Assembly: GCA_046331625.1 (NCBI GenBank)
Contig: JAXLQL010000012.1
Coordinates: 1 to 64,000 of the forward strand
Length of the DNA: 64,000 nt
DNA from: JAXLQL01 sp046331625
Lineage (GTDB): Bacteria > Acidobacteriota > Terriglobia > Bryobacterales > Bryobacteraceae
Direction: 5' to 3'
Shown here: one piece after another, positions 25,771 through 32,941 of the stretch
Numbering within the stretch: position 1 is the first letter of the stretch
How the letters are laid out: each line of letters starts with the position of its first letter
Made by a program: the position numbers and the translations under genes
Notes under the pieces: model-generated
What the model saw: the letters and a program-made list of their open reading frames with translations, nothing else
What the model was told of the DNA's origin: nothing
The model's database searches: none

Positions 25771-26294
25771 TCACGGGGCACCTCGATTCGGATACGTGAC
25801 GCATTCGTACAATGCCTGTTCGGCGATCGCCGGTATCGCGCCTTCCCGATCCACATAGTCGCCCGCCGCGCTCTCGTCTTGATCGGTCACTCCAGCCTTG
25901 GGGTACTGATCGTGACGGAGATCAAGCGATGCGAGTCTCGAAACGGAAGGGGCCGGATCAACAGCGAGTCCACCACTGTGTAGACCGCGGTGTTGACCGC
26001 CTCGCAAACGGCGATGGTCAGGATTGCCGCCACGGACGCGACTGGTCTCTTGGCGAGAGCGCGAATGGATTGGCGGGTATCTAGCAGTAGCCTGTCGAGC
26101 CAACGGCCGGGGCGGGCGTCATGGCATTGCTCTCTCACCTGATCGATTCCCCCGAATCCATGACCACTTCTTCGCCGGGCTTCGCCTTCGCTCATCCCAG
26201 ACCGGACCAGGTCCGCCACGCGTTTCTCCACCTGAAGCGCGAGTTCCCTGCGGAGCTCTTGATCGTCCCGCCCGAACCAGCCCTTCGGGTTCAC
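25771..26294 (-). pseudogene. Truncated, frameshifted ADOP permease remnant
   Basis: On the minus strand a GTG at 26294 starts an ADOP-type N-terminus: ELRRELALQVEKRVADLVRS, then SGMSEGEARRR, the helix AAILTIAVCEAVNTAVYTVV and LLIRPLPFRD. The frame ends at 25887, but similar sequence (DQDESAAGDYVDREGAIPAI) continues in another frame to about 25771. The remaining 600 or so residues are missing. It is a clear remnant of a permease like the one at 105-2549. Confidence 0.75.
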
Positions 26295-26296
26295 TT

Positions 26297-26420
26297 CACG
26301 CTCCCGTAGCGCGTCTTGAGAATCCGCCGATCGCGCTCGACAGCCGATGCCAGTTCTCCGAGCCTGCTTCGAGTTGCCTCTTGCCCAGGCGAGACCTTGG
26401 AGAACTTCGCCTCCGGGCTC
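26297..26420 (-). pseudogene. PadR-family regulator remnant (3' end)
   Basis: Just upstream of the ADOP remnant, minus-strand sequence resembles the C-terminus of a PadR regulator in two frames: EAKFSKVSP, then KRQLEAGSENWHRLSSAIGG. The stop codon overlaps the permease GTG as GTGA. PadR genes normally precede ADOP permeases, which supports the reading. The left part of the regulator is gone and limits are approximate. Confidence 0.4.
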
Positions 26421-26504
26421 GACACGAGACCTGCTGGAGATGGCTGTGCGGCAGGCCAAAAGCATCGGGTTGGCGGCTATGCTGATAGCAGGATAGATGC
26501 TTGT

Positions 26505-26783
26505 ATGCCTACAGCCGCAGCCAGTCAAGAAACCACGCGACTCACCATCAAATTGTCCAAACAAGCCGACCTCGCGCTTCGTTCCTACCTGGGCGCGCAC
26601 GGGATGAAAAAGGGTGACATTTCGAAGTTCATCGAGGACGCCGTGCGTTGGAGGATATTCAACCGGACGGTCCAAGAAACCCATGCGGCGTTTGCCGATG
26701 TTGCTCCGGGAGAATTGCAGAAGATGATCGATGAGGCAGTCGAGGATGTTCGAGCCAAACGGTACCGGCAACGCGCGAAATGA
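26505..26783 (+). CDS. Ribbon-helix-helix antitoxin of PIN toxin
   Basis: A 92-residue protein with an N-terminal ribbon-helix-helix-type segment: strand TRLTIKLSKQADLALRSYL, then a helical body through FIEDAVRWRIF. The C-terminal tail is basic (VRAKRYRQRAK). Its stop overlaps the start of the PIN gene as ATGA. Such antitoxins bind and inhibit the PIN nuclease and repress their own promoter. The ATG at 26505 was chosen because the longer frame upstream is low-quality sequence. Confidence 0.85.
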   Translation: MPTAAASQETTRLTIKLSKQADLALRSYLGAHGMKKGDISKFIEDAVRWRIFNRTVQETHAAFADVAPGELQKMIDEAVEDVRAKRYRQRAK

Positions 26784-27211
26784 CCTTGCCGCGCGTCATC
26801 CTTGACACCAATGTCCTTCTCTCGGGCTTGCTGATCTCACAGGGGCACCCGGCCCGGTTGCTCGAAGCCCGGGAGTGCAAGCTCTTTACGCTCGTGGTTT
26901 GTCCTGAACTGCTCGCCGAGTTTCGTGAGGTTGCCAGCCGGCCTTTTTTCAAGGCGCGATTGCGTCCCAGTGCAGTTGAGCAACTAGCCGGCGATCTTGC
27001 CGATTTCTCGCTCTTCATCACTGACATGCCGAAGGTTGCTTTCGCCGCCGGCCCCAAGGATGCCTACCTGCTTGGGCTGGCCGAAGCTAGCAACGCCGGC
27101 TTTCTTGTGACTGGAGACAAGGCGCTTCAAGAATCGAGGCGGCACAAAGCCACGCGAATCGTGCGGCCCGCGACGATGGTGGAACTTCTGCGGGAGGGAA
27201 CGGAACGATGA
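26780..27211 (+). CDS. PIN-domain toxin (toxin-antitoxin ribonuclease)
   Basis: A 143-residue PIN-family protein. The first acidic residue is in VILDTNVLLSGLL (about 6-18), others are in PELLAEFREV and KDAYLLGLAEAS, and the last is in GFLVTGDKAL. This matches the stand-alone 'putative toxin component, PIN family' of VapC-like RNases. It is translated through an ATGA overlap with the antitoxin. The pair looks intact and sits between decayed genes and the FHA-TolQR-kinase operon. Confidence 0.88.
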   Translation: MTLPRVILDTNVLLSGLLISQGHPARLLEARECKLFTLVVCPELLAEFREVASRPFFKARLRPSAVEQLAGDLADFSLFITDMPKVAFAAGPKDAYLLGLAEASNAGFLVTGDKALQESRRHKATRIVRPATMVELLREGTER

Positions 27212-27333
27212 TCGGTTCCCATATCCCTGGATCGATTTGCGCGGAGCGCTACCGCCTCCGCCCATGACCTTCGATCCACTTCCCTACCCCCAACCGCCGT
27301 GATATCTTAGCCATACACGTCTCGGGAGAAAAT

Positions 27334-27771
27334 GTGACGAAGACCACGTTCACAATTGGCCGTGATCCGGGCGCGGATATCCCGGTCGCTGACGGTTCGG
27401 TCAGCCGCATCCACGCCGAGGTGACACTCCTCGACTCCGACAGGATCTTTCTCATCGATTGCCAGTCGAGCAATGGAACCTTCGCCGTACGCAACGGCGT
27501 GGAATCGCCCATCCATCAGGAACAGCTCAATCCCGGCGACTCTGTGAAGTTCGGAGGCGTGACCATCGCGGTGGCCGACATCGTGGCCGCCATCCGGCGC
27601 AAGATGGGAGCTTCGGCTCCCCGCATGGCGGAACCCGCGCCGCCGCCCGTGCCCGCCGCGCAGGGGAAAGCCCCCAAACCCAAGCGCTTCGACACCGAGG
27701 CCAAGCTCATCCGCTGCGGTTGCGGAGACATCAAGGCCGTGGGCAGCCCGTGCCCCGCATGCGGCCACTAG
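27334..27771 (+). CDS. FHA-domain protein with C-terminal zinc ribbon (first gene of signalling operon)
   Basis: A 145-residue cytosolic protein. The FHA domain (about 3-85) has the phosphothreonine-binding pattern FTIGRDPGADI, SVSRIHAEV and QSSNGTF. After a Pro/Ala linker, a small zinc ribbon closes the protein (CGCGDIKAVGSPCPACGH, about 127-145). The start is GTG at 27334 after GGGAGA. It opens an eight-gene run to 35176. FHA domains read Thr phosphorylation, so it is a likely adaptor for the kinase at the far end and for the adjacent TolQ-like channel. The partner assignment is inference. Confidence 0.88.
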   Translation: MTKTTFTIGRDPGADIPVADGSVSRIHAEVTLLDSDRIFLIDCQSSNGTFAVRNGVESPIHQEQLNPGDSVKFGGVTIAVADIVAAIRRKMGASAPRMAEPAPPPVPAAQGKAPKPKRFDTEAKLIRCGCGDIKAVGSPCPACGH

Positions 27772-27780
27772 AGGGAGATC

Positions 27781-28599
27781 ATGCAGCCCACCCAGGCTTT
27801 CCCGGCGCCGCAACCAGGGGCGCATCCTCAGGTTCCGGCCCATCGGAGCTTCTTTGACGATCCGAATCGTTACCACATGATGGTGCTGGCGCTGTTGGCG
27901 GGCGTCGCCTTCGTCGCGCTCGCGACGCTACTGCTACGCGGGCGTGCGGCAGTGCTGGTGCTCGACTACGGATCGAAGCACTTCCCCTACCCGTTCACCA
28001 TCCAGAACATCATGCACCTGGTGTTCTTCATCGGCCTCGGCGAGCTCTTCGTGCGTTGGCGCTCGGGCGTCCGCGAAACGGCGTACCTGCATCGGCAGTT
28101 TCTGCCGGAGGACGAACAGACCGTGCTGCGGTCGCGCGACCTCGCGCCGATCCGCCGCCGCGTTGCGGGCGAGTTCGATGGCGAGCGCGGATTCCTACCC
28201 TCGTTGATCAATCTCAGCATTCTCCAGTTCCAATCGAGCCGGTCTGTGGACCAGGCCACCGCCGTGATGAACTCGAGTCTGGAACTGATCGCCCACCGCG
28301 TCGATATGCGCTACGGCATCGTGCGCTTCATCGCATGGTTGGTGCCCACGCTCGGCTTCATCGGCACGGTGTACGCATTGGGCGCATCGCTGTCGGAGGC
28401 GGGGCAAGCCGCCGACCTCGACATCAAAGAGGTAGCGCGCACGCTCGGCAGCGGCTTCGACTGTACGATGGTGGCGCTCGCGCAGAGCGCGATTCTCGTC
28501 TTCATCATGCAGATCGTTCAGGAGAAGGAAGAGACCGCCGTCAATCTCTCTGGCGACTACACGCTGCGGAACCTGATCAACCGCTTGTTCGAGGGATGA
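27781..28599 (+). CDS. MotA/TolQ/ExbB-like proton-channel membrane protein
   Basis: A 272-residue inner-membrane protein. After a Pro-rich 25-residue start it has helices at about 34-55 and 77-93, a cytosolic segment (about 95-180), then two helices with the MotA/TolQ/ExbB pattern: VPTLGFIGTVYALGASLSEA (about 189-208) and ALAQSAILVFIMQIVQ (about 233-250). The GSGFDCTMVALAQSA stretch is typical of the proton-channel domain. The next gene supplies a TolR/MotB-like partner. Unlike Tol or Exb loci, the neighbours are FHA, phosphatase and kinase genes, so force-generation or gating is probably controlled by phosphorylation. That is inference. Confidence 0.85.
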   Translation: MQPTQAFPAPQPGAHPQVPAHRSFFDDPNRYHMMVLALLAGVAFVALATLLLRGRAAVLVLDYGSKHFPYPFTIQNIMHLVFFIGLGELFVRWRSGVRETAYLHRQFLPEDEQTVLRSRDLAPIRRRVAGEFDGERGFLPSLINLSILQFQSSRSVDQATAVMNSSLELIAHRVDMRYGIVRFIAWLVPTLGFIGTVYALGASLSEAGQAADLDIKEVARTLGSGFDCTMVALAQSAILVFIMQIVQEKEETAVNLSGDYTLRNLINRLFEG

Positions 28600-28600
28600 C

Positions 28601-29419
28601 ATGATTCGCCGTAGCCGGGAAGTCAACATCTTCAACATGTCGCTGCTCGACATTCTGTGCGGCGCGTTGGGGGCGTTCTGCTTCATGATGCTGGTGTTGT
28701 TCCCGCACTGGCGCCCGGCCGGAGCCACCGCCAAAGACATCGAAGCCCAGTATCAGAGCGTCACCAAGGAACTCGAGGACCTCAAGAAGCAATTGGCCCA
28801 GTTGCCCGGCGGCGGGGACCTCAGCCAGAAGATCGACAAGATCCGGCGCGAGGTGAATCAGCAGAAGTCCAATGCCGACCGCATGCGCAAGGAGTTGGAC
28901 CAAGCCAAGCGCGAAGCCGATGACTTGCGCATGCGGCGTCCATTGACGATTTCGATTCGCTGGAGCACGAGCGGGCATGACGTGGATCTCTACGTGCGGT
29001 CAAAGGGCAAATCCGAGGGGGGCAAGGGCGTTCCGCCCGCCGATCCGGAGAGGACGCAGGGCGTCTTCTTTCAGGGCGATGCTTACGTCAATTGCGCGAG
29101 CGGACCGTGCGCGGAAGTGTGGAGCGTCCGCGATGTAGGGGTGGGCACCGAATTCGAGATCTATTACAAGTTTCTCGACGCGAAGGGGAATCCCGAACCC
29201 GCGCAAATCGTGGACGCGTGGATTGCCAACCACGAAGGCGCGTTCATCCGCCTGCCCCGGATTTCGATGCCCCAGCCGAAGGCCGTGCGTTTGATCGGGA
29301 TCCTCAAGCTCGACCCCTCGGGAAAGCTGATATTCGCGCCCCAGCCCGAATACCGCGAGCAGTTCGACCAACTCAACAAGCCCGAGGCCCCGCCACCGCC
29401 GCCGGCGGGGAAGAAGTGA
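28601..29419 (+). CDS. TolR/MotB-like single-pass protein with coiled coil and beta C-terminus
   Basis: A 272-residue protein, partner of the TolQ-like channel. One N-terminal helix (about 14-36) starts SLLDILCGALGAF, with an Asp placed like the proton-carrying residue of MotB/ExbD/ZorB. A coiled coil (about 45-112, KELEDLKKQLAQL) follows, then a beta-rich domain (about 117-245) with GHDVDLYVRSKG and YVNCASGPCAEVW, reminiscent of DUF2135-like folds. The tail is Pro-rich. No peptidoglycan-binding OmpA domain is present, so it probably contacts something other than the cell wall. One base separates it from the TolQ-like stop. Confidence 0.8.
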   Translation: MIRRSREVNIFNMSLLDILCGALGAFCFMMLVLFPHWRPAGATAKDIEAQYQSVTKELEDLKKQLAQLPGGGDLSQKIDKIRREVNQQKSNADRMRKELDQAKREADDLRMRRPLTISIRWSTSGHDVDLYVRSKGKSEGGKGVPPADPERTQGVFFQGDAYVNCASGPCAEVWSVRDVGVGTEFEIYYKFLDAKGNPEPAQIVDAWIANHEGAFIRLPRISMPQPKAVRLIGILKLDPSGKLIFAPQPEYREQFDQLNKPEAPPPPPAGKK

Positions 29420-29432
29420 GGAGGAGAGACCG

Positions 29433-29984
29433 ATGATCCAGTGCAACGCCGGACATTTCTTCGATGAGACCAAACACAGCGGATGCCCCTACTGCGGCGT
29501 CCCGCTCGACCTCGGACCTCGGCCCACGGTTCCGCTGAGTCACGGCGCCGGCGCGGCCAAGACGATCCCTCTGCGTCCGCAAGCCGCGCAACCGGCGGCT
29601 GCGGCCGCGGGCGCCACGCGGCGGCTGGTGCAAGAGCAGATCGGAATCGATCCGGTGGTGGGATGGCTCGTCTGCGTCGAAGGTCCTGACCGCGGCCGCG
29701 ACTTCCGAATCCGGTCCGAGGTCAACTTCATCGGGCGCGACGGCAACATGGATATCGCCGTCACCGGCGACGAAACGATTTCGCGCCAGAAGCACGCATC
29801 GCTCGCGTTCGATCCGCTCAACCGGGCGTTTTGGCTGATGCCCGGGGAGGGCCGTTCGCTTTGCTACGTGAATGACGCAATGGTGACTGCCGCCGTTCAA
29901 CTGAAGGCGCGCGACATCATCCGGATGGGCAAGTCGAAACTGATGCTGGTCCCGATGGTGGATCAGGAATTCTCCTGGCAATGA
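29433..29984 (+). CDS. Zinc-finger FHA-domain protein
   Basis: A 183-residue protein. An N-terminal zinc knuckle (CNAGHFFDETKHSGCPYCG, residues 4-22), a low-complexity Ala/Pro linker and an FHA domain (about 75-180) follow in order. Binding motifs are NFIGRDGNMDI, ISRQKHASL and SLCYVNDAMV. The FHA core loop differs from the usual SNGT. It ends in an ATGA overlap with the PP2C gene, so the two are coupled. Likely role: phosphothreonine adaptor linking kinase signalling to the channel. Confidence 0.87.
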   Translation: MIQCNAGHFFDETKHSGCPYCGVPLDLGPRPTVPLSHGAGAAKTIPLRPQAAQPAAAAAGATRRLVQEQIGIDPVVGWLVCVEGPDRGRDFRIRSEVNFIGRDGNMDIAVTGDETISRQKHASLAFDPLNRAFWLMPGEGRSLCYVNDAMVTAAVQLKARDIIRMGKSKLMLVPMVDQEFSWQ

Positions 29985-30979
29985 CCTACGCTGCCGGAAA
30001 CGCACAACATATCGGCGCCCGGACGAGCCAGCAGGACTCGTTCGGGTTCACTAGCCTGGCCGACGCGGAGTTCGTCCGGCATGGCGGTCTGCTCGCCGTG
30101 CTCGCCGATGGCATGGGCGGCATGGCTCATGGCGATGCAGCAAGCAGAGCCGCGGTGCACGCGTTCCTTACGGCGTATCGCGCCAAGACCGCGGATGAAC
30201 CGCCCGCTGCCGCGCTCGCGCGTGCGCTCGACGACGCCAACGCCGCCGTTTGCGAACTGGCCGAACAACTCGGCGCACGAGGCGAAACCGGCACCACGCT
30301 GATCGGAGCGGTGTTGCTCGGCGACACGCTCGAGTGGGTGTCGGTGGGAGACAGCGGACTGTTCCTTTTTCACGATGAAGCTTTCGTCCGCCTGAATGAA
30401 TTCCATACCCACGCACGAGATCTCGATGCGCAAGTGGCCGCGGGCCTGGTCGCCGCCGAGGTTGCCGCGGCCGATCCGCAGCGTGACGCCCTCACGAGCT
30501 TCGTCGGCATGGGCGCGCTGGCGCACGTGGACCGCAGCCTGCGGCCATTGCCGCTCGATCCGGGCGATAGCATTCTACTGGCCAGTGACGGACTGTTCAA
30601 GGTAATCTCGGCCGGGGAAATGACGCAAGCCATGCACGGGAATCTGCAGCAGCGTTGCGATGGGCTGGTGGAAGCCGTCACTGCCAAGCGCGCGCCGCAA
30701 CAGGACAACGTTACCGTGCTCATGCTCGGCACGGTGGCGGAAGTGCCCGCTCCCCTGGCGTTGCCCAAGACGGAGGTGATGGCCGCGCTCCCGCCGCCGA
30801 GGCGATCCCGCGCTACGTGGGCAATCGCGGTGGCGTTGCTCGCGGCGCTTGCCGTCGCTGGATACGCGCTCCGCGATCGCTGGATTTCTCCGGCGCCGGT
30901 GGTGACCAAAGCTCCCACTGTTCCCACCAGCGAGAAGGCAACGGAGAAGGCAACAACCGGAAAGGATGCCGCCAAATGA
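29981..30979 (+). CDS. PP2C-type Ser/Thr phosphatase with C-terminal membrane helix
   Basis: A 332-residue metal-dependent phosphatase. PP2C motifs in order are TSQQDSFG (about 13-20), LADGMGGMAHGD (about 40-51), VSVGDSGLFLFH (about 114-125), LLASDGLFKV (about 195-204) and QQDNVTVLML (about 233-242). Their Asp residues bind the two metals. After a linker a single helix (about 268-287) anchors it in the membrane, followed by a Thr/Lys-rich tail. It overlaps genes on both sides by ATGA. It is expected to reverse the phosphorylation made by the operon's kinase. Confidence 0.9.
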   Translation: MTYAAGNAQHIGARTSQQDSFGFTSLADAEFVRHGGLLAVLADGMGGMAHGDAASRAAVHAFLTAYRAKTADEPPAAALARALDDANAAVCELAEQLGARGETGTTLIGAVLLGDTLEWVSVGDSGLFLFHDEAFVRLNEFHTHARDLDAQVAAGLVAAEVAAADPQRDALTSFVGMGALAHVDRSLRPLPLDPGDSILLASDGLFKVISAGEMTQAMHGNLQQRCDGLVEAVTAKRAPQQDNVTVLMLGTVAEVPAPLALPKTEVMAALPPPRRSRATWAIAVALLAALAVAGYALRDRWISPAPVVTKAPTVPTSEKATEKATTGKDAAK

Positions 30980-32205
30980 CGATCCGCACGGCTGCTCTGC
31001 TCGTGTTCGCCGGTTCGCTCGCCGCCGAACCTCCGATCGAACAAATGAAGCAGGACGCCCTCTTGATCGCCGTTCAACACACGCTGGGAGGAAAGTCCGC
31101 TTCGGGGAGCGGGAGCGGCTTTCCCGTCGATGAGAAGCATCTCGTGACCAACTGGCACGTCTGCTGCGACGCGGCTCCGAAAGCGCAAACCACGATCTTG
31201 GTAGTTCTGTCGGACAAGGAGGTGGCAACCGCCAAGCCGATTCTCATCTCGGCAGCCAAAGATCTTGCCATTCTCGAACTCGACAAGCCTCACCATCGCG
31301 CCATTCCTGCGCTTGCGCCCGTTCGCTTGCTCAAAGAGGGTCAAGACGTCTGGGCATCCGGTTACCCTGGAGCCTCACTTCGTGTCGGGGATGCCAAGGC
31401 GGCCATCGTACCCTCCATTTCGAAAGGCATCGTAAGCAAGTTCTTCGCCATGCCTGTTGCGCAGGACCTTCCCCCGGTCTCGCACATCCAGGTGACCGCG
31501 GCGGTCAATCCCGGAAATTCCGGTGGTCCGCTCTTTGACGAATGCGGGAACGTGGCGGGCATTGTGGTGGCCAAAGCGATGGCGTCGCTCGGAAAAACGC
31601 AAACCTTCGCCGAGGGTGTGAATCTGGCCATCCAAGTGGACGAATTGACGCCCGAACTCGACCGCCTCGGGATCCGCTACACAACCGGCAGCGCCTGCTC
31701 GGCGGGAGCGATGCCGATGCCGTTGGTTCAGTACGGAGCGCTCGGAGCCGCGGTGGCTGCACTGCTCGTATCGCTCAACAAACGTACTCGACAGACAGTA
31801 ACCGCCAGCGCGCGCAGGTTCACGCAACGAACCGCGCCGATGCCGCCGCCGTCGCCGAGCCCGATGCCCGCTCCTGCCCCCGTGCGCCGCATGATGCTTC
31901 GCGGCGTCTCCGGCCCGTACGCGGGACAACTCATTCCGCTCTCGGCCAAACCATGCGTGCTCGGCCGCGATCCGCAAGTGGCGAACCTCGTCTTTCCCGC
32001 GGATTCGCCTCACATCTCCAAGCGCCACTGCCAGGTGACCCTCGACGCATCCGGCCGCATCGTGATCGAGGACTCGTGGTCGAGCAACGGCACCTTCACA
32101 GGCGCTGGCCAAAGAGTGGCGGCCGGGCAATCGCGCGAGTTGAAACCGGGTGACCGCTTCTACCTCGGCAGCCCAGACAACTCCTTCGAAGTGGTCTCCG
32201 AATGA
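30976..32205 (+). CDS. Trypsin-like protease fused to an FHA domain across a membrane helix
   Basis: A 409-residue protein. The signal peptide (MTIRTAALLVFAGSLAAE) is followed by a trypsin/DegP-like protease domain with the full triad: His61 (TNWHVC), Asp96 (AAKDLAILEL) and Ser182 (NPGNSGGPLF). A helix at about 245-263 (YGALGAAVAALLVSL) crosses the membrane. A Pro-rich linker leads to an FHA domain (about 305-408; VLGRDPQVANLVF, HISKRHCQV, SSNGTF). This puts the protease outside the cytosol and the phosphopeptide reader inside. It overlaps both neighbouring PP2C genes by ATGA. A signal-coupled protease is inferred. Confidence 0.88.
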   Translation: MTIRTAALLVFAGSLAAEPPIEQMKQDALLIAVQHTLGGKSASGSGSGFPVDEKHLVTNWHVCCDAAPKAQTTILVVLSDKEVATAKPILISAAKDLAILELDKPHHRAIPALAPVRLLKEGQDVWASGYPGASLRVGDAKAAIVPSISKGIVSKFFAMPVAQDLPPVSHIQVTAAVNPGNSGGPLFDECGNVAGIVVAKAMASLGKTQTFAEGVNLAIQVDELTPELDRLGIRYTTGSACSAGAMPMPLVQYGALGAAVAALLVSLNKRTRQTVTASARRFTQRTAPMPPPSPSPMPAPAPVRRMMLRGVSGPYAGQLIPLSAKPCVLGRDPQVANLVFPADSPHISKRHCQVTLDASGRIVIEDSWSSNGTFTGAGQRVAAGQSRELKPGDRFYLGSPDNSFEVVSE

Positions 32206-32939
32206 AGCTCGAAACCGCTGTCACTACCAACACCGGAGATCGCCCCGTGAATCAGGACTCCGTTGCCTGCGAGACCGGATCCGGCGGCGCGTCATGCTGG
32301 GTGCTGGCCGACGGGCTCGGTGGTCACGGCGGCGGCGAACGGGCCGCGCGAATCGCCGCGGATCGCGTGCTCGCCTGCTTCCGCGAAGCGGCCGCCTTCG
32401 ATACCGGCGAGTTGAAGCGCCACGTGCAGCAAGCGAACGAAGCGGTGGTAGCCGCGCAAATCGGAGCGCGTTTCGCCCAGATGCGGACCACGATCGTGGT
32501 GCTGGTCATTTCCGGACCGCACGCCACCTGGAGCCATGTGGGCGACTCGCGCCTCTACCGGATGCATCACGGCCGCATTCGCCAGTGCACGCGCGACCAC
32601 ACATTTTTGCAAGCGCTGGTGGATTCGGGGCGCATGCAGGCGTCCGAAGTCCGCTATCACGAAGATCGCGGACGCCTGCTGCGCTCGCTGGGCTCGCCCG
32701 AGGTGGAAGCCGATACCGGATCCTGCGAAACAGAAGCGGGCGATGCGTGGCTTCTCGCGAGCGACGGTTTCTGGGAGCCCGTCACCGAACGAGAGATGGA
32801 GATCGAGTTCGCCAAAGCCGAAACCGCGCAAAGCTGGATTGACGGCATGCTGCGCCGGATCCACGCGCGGCCCGCTACGGATCGCGACAATTTCTCCGCC
32901 ATCGCGGTCTTTGTGGGTTCCGCGCAGTCTCCGAGGTAA
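32202..32939 (+). CDS. Second PP2C-type Ser/Thr phosphatase
   Basis: A 245-residue soluble PP2C with motifs RPVNQDSVAC (about 14-23), LADGLGGHGGGERAA (about 35-49), HVGDSRLYRM (about 112-121), LLASDGFWEPV (about 185-195) and RDNFSAIAVFV (about 228-238). It is close to the phosphatase that partners Ser/Thr kinases in type VI secretion and TerY-P loci. It overlaps the protease-FHA gene by ATGA and lies two bases before the kinase gene. Having two PP2C genes, one membrane-bound and one soluble, in one operon is unusual. Confidence 0.92.
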   Translation: MKLETAVTTNTGDRPVNQDSVACETGSGGASCWVLADGLGGHGGGERAARIAADRVLACFREAAAFDTGELKRHVQQANEAVVAAQIGARFAQMRTTIVVLVISGPHATWSHVGDSRLYRMHHGRIRQCTRDHTFLQALVDSGRMQASEVRYHEDRGRLLRSLGSPEVEADTGSCETEAGDAWLLASDGFWEPVTEREMEIEFAKAETAQSWIDGMLRRIHARPATDRDNFSAIAVFVGSAQSPR

Positions 32940-32941
32940 CC

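Noticed and set aside
27781..29419. Zorya anti-phage system, from the MotA/MotB-like pair
   Set aside because: No ZorC, ZorD or ZorE gene follows, and the TolR-like C-terminus is not the OmpA-like domain of ZorB.
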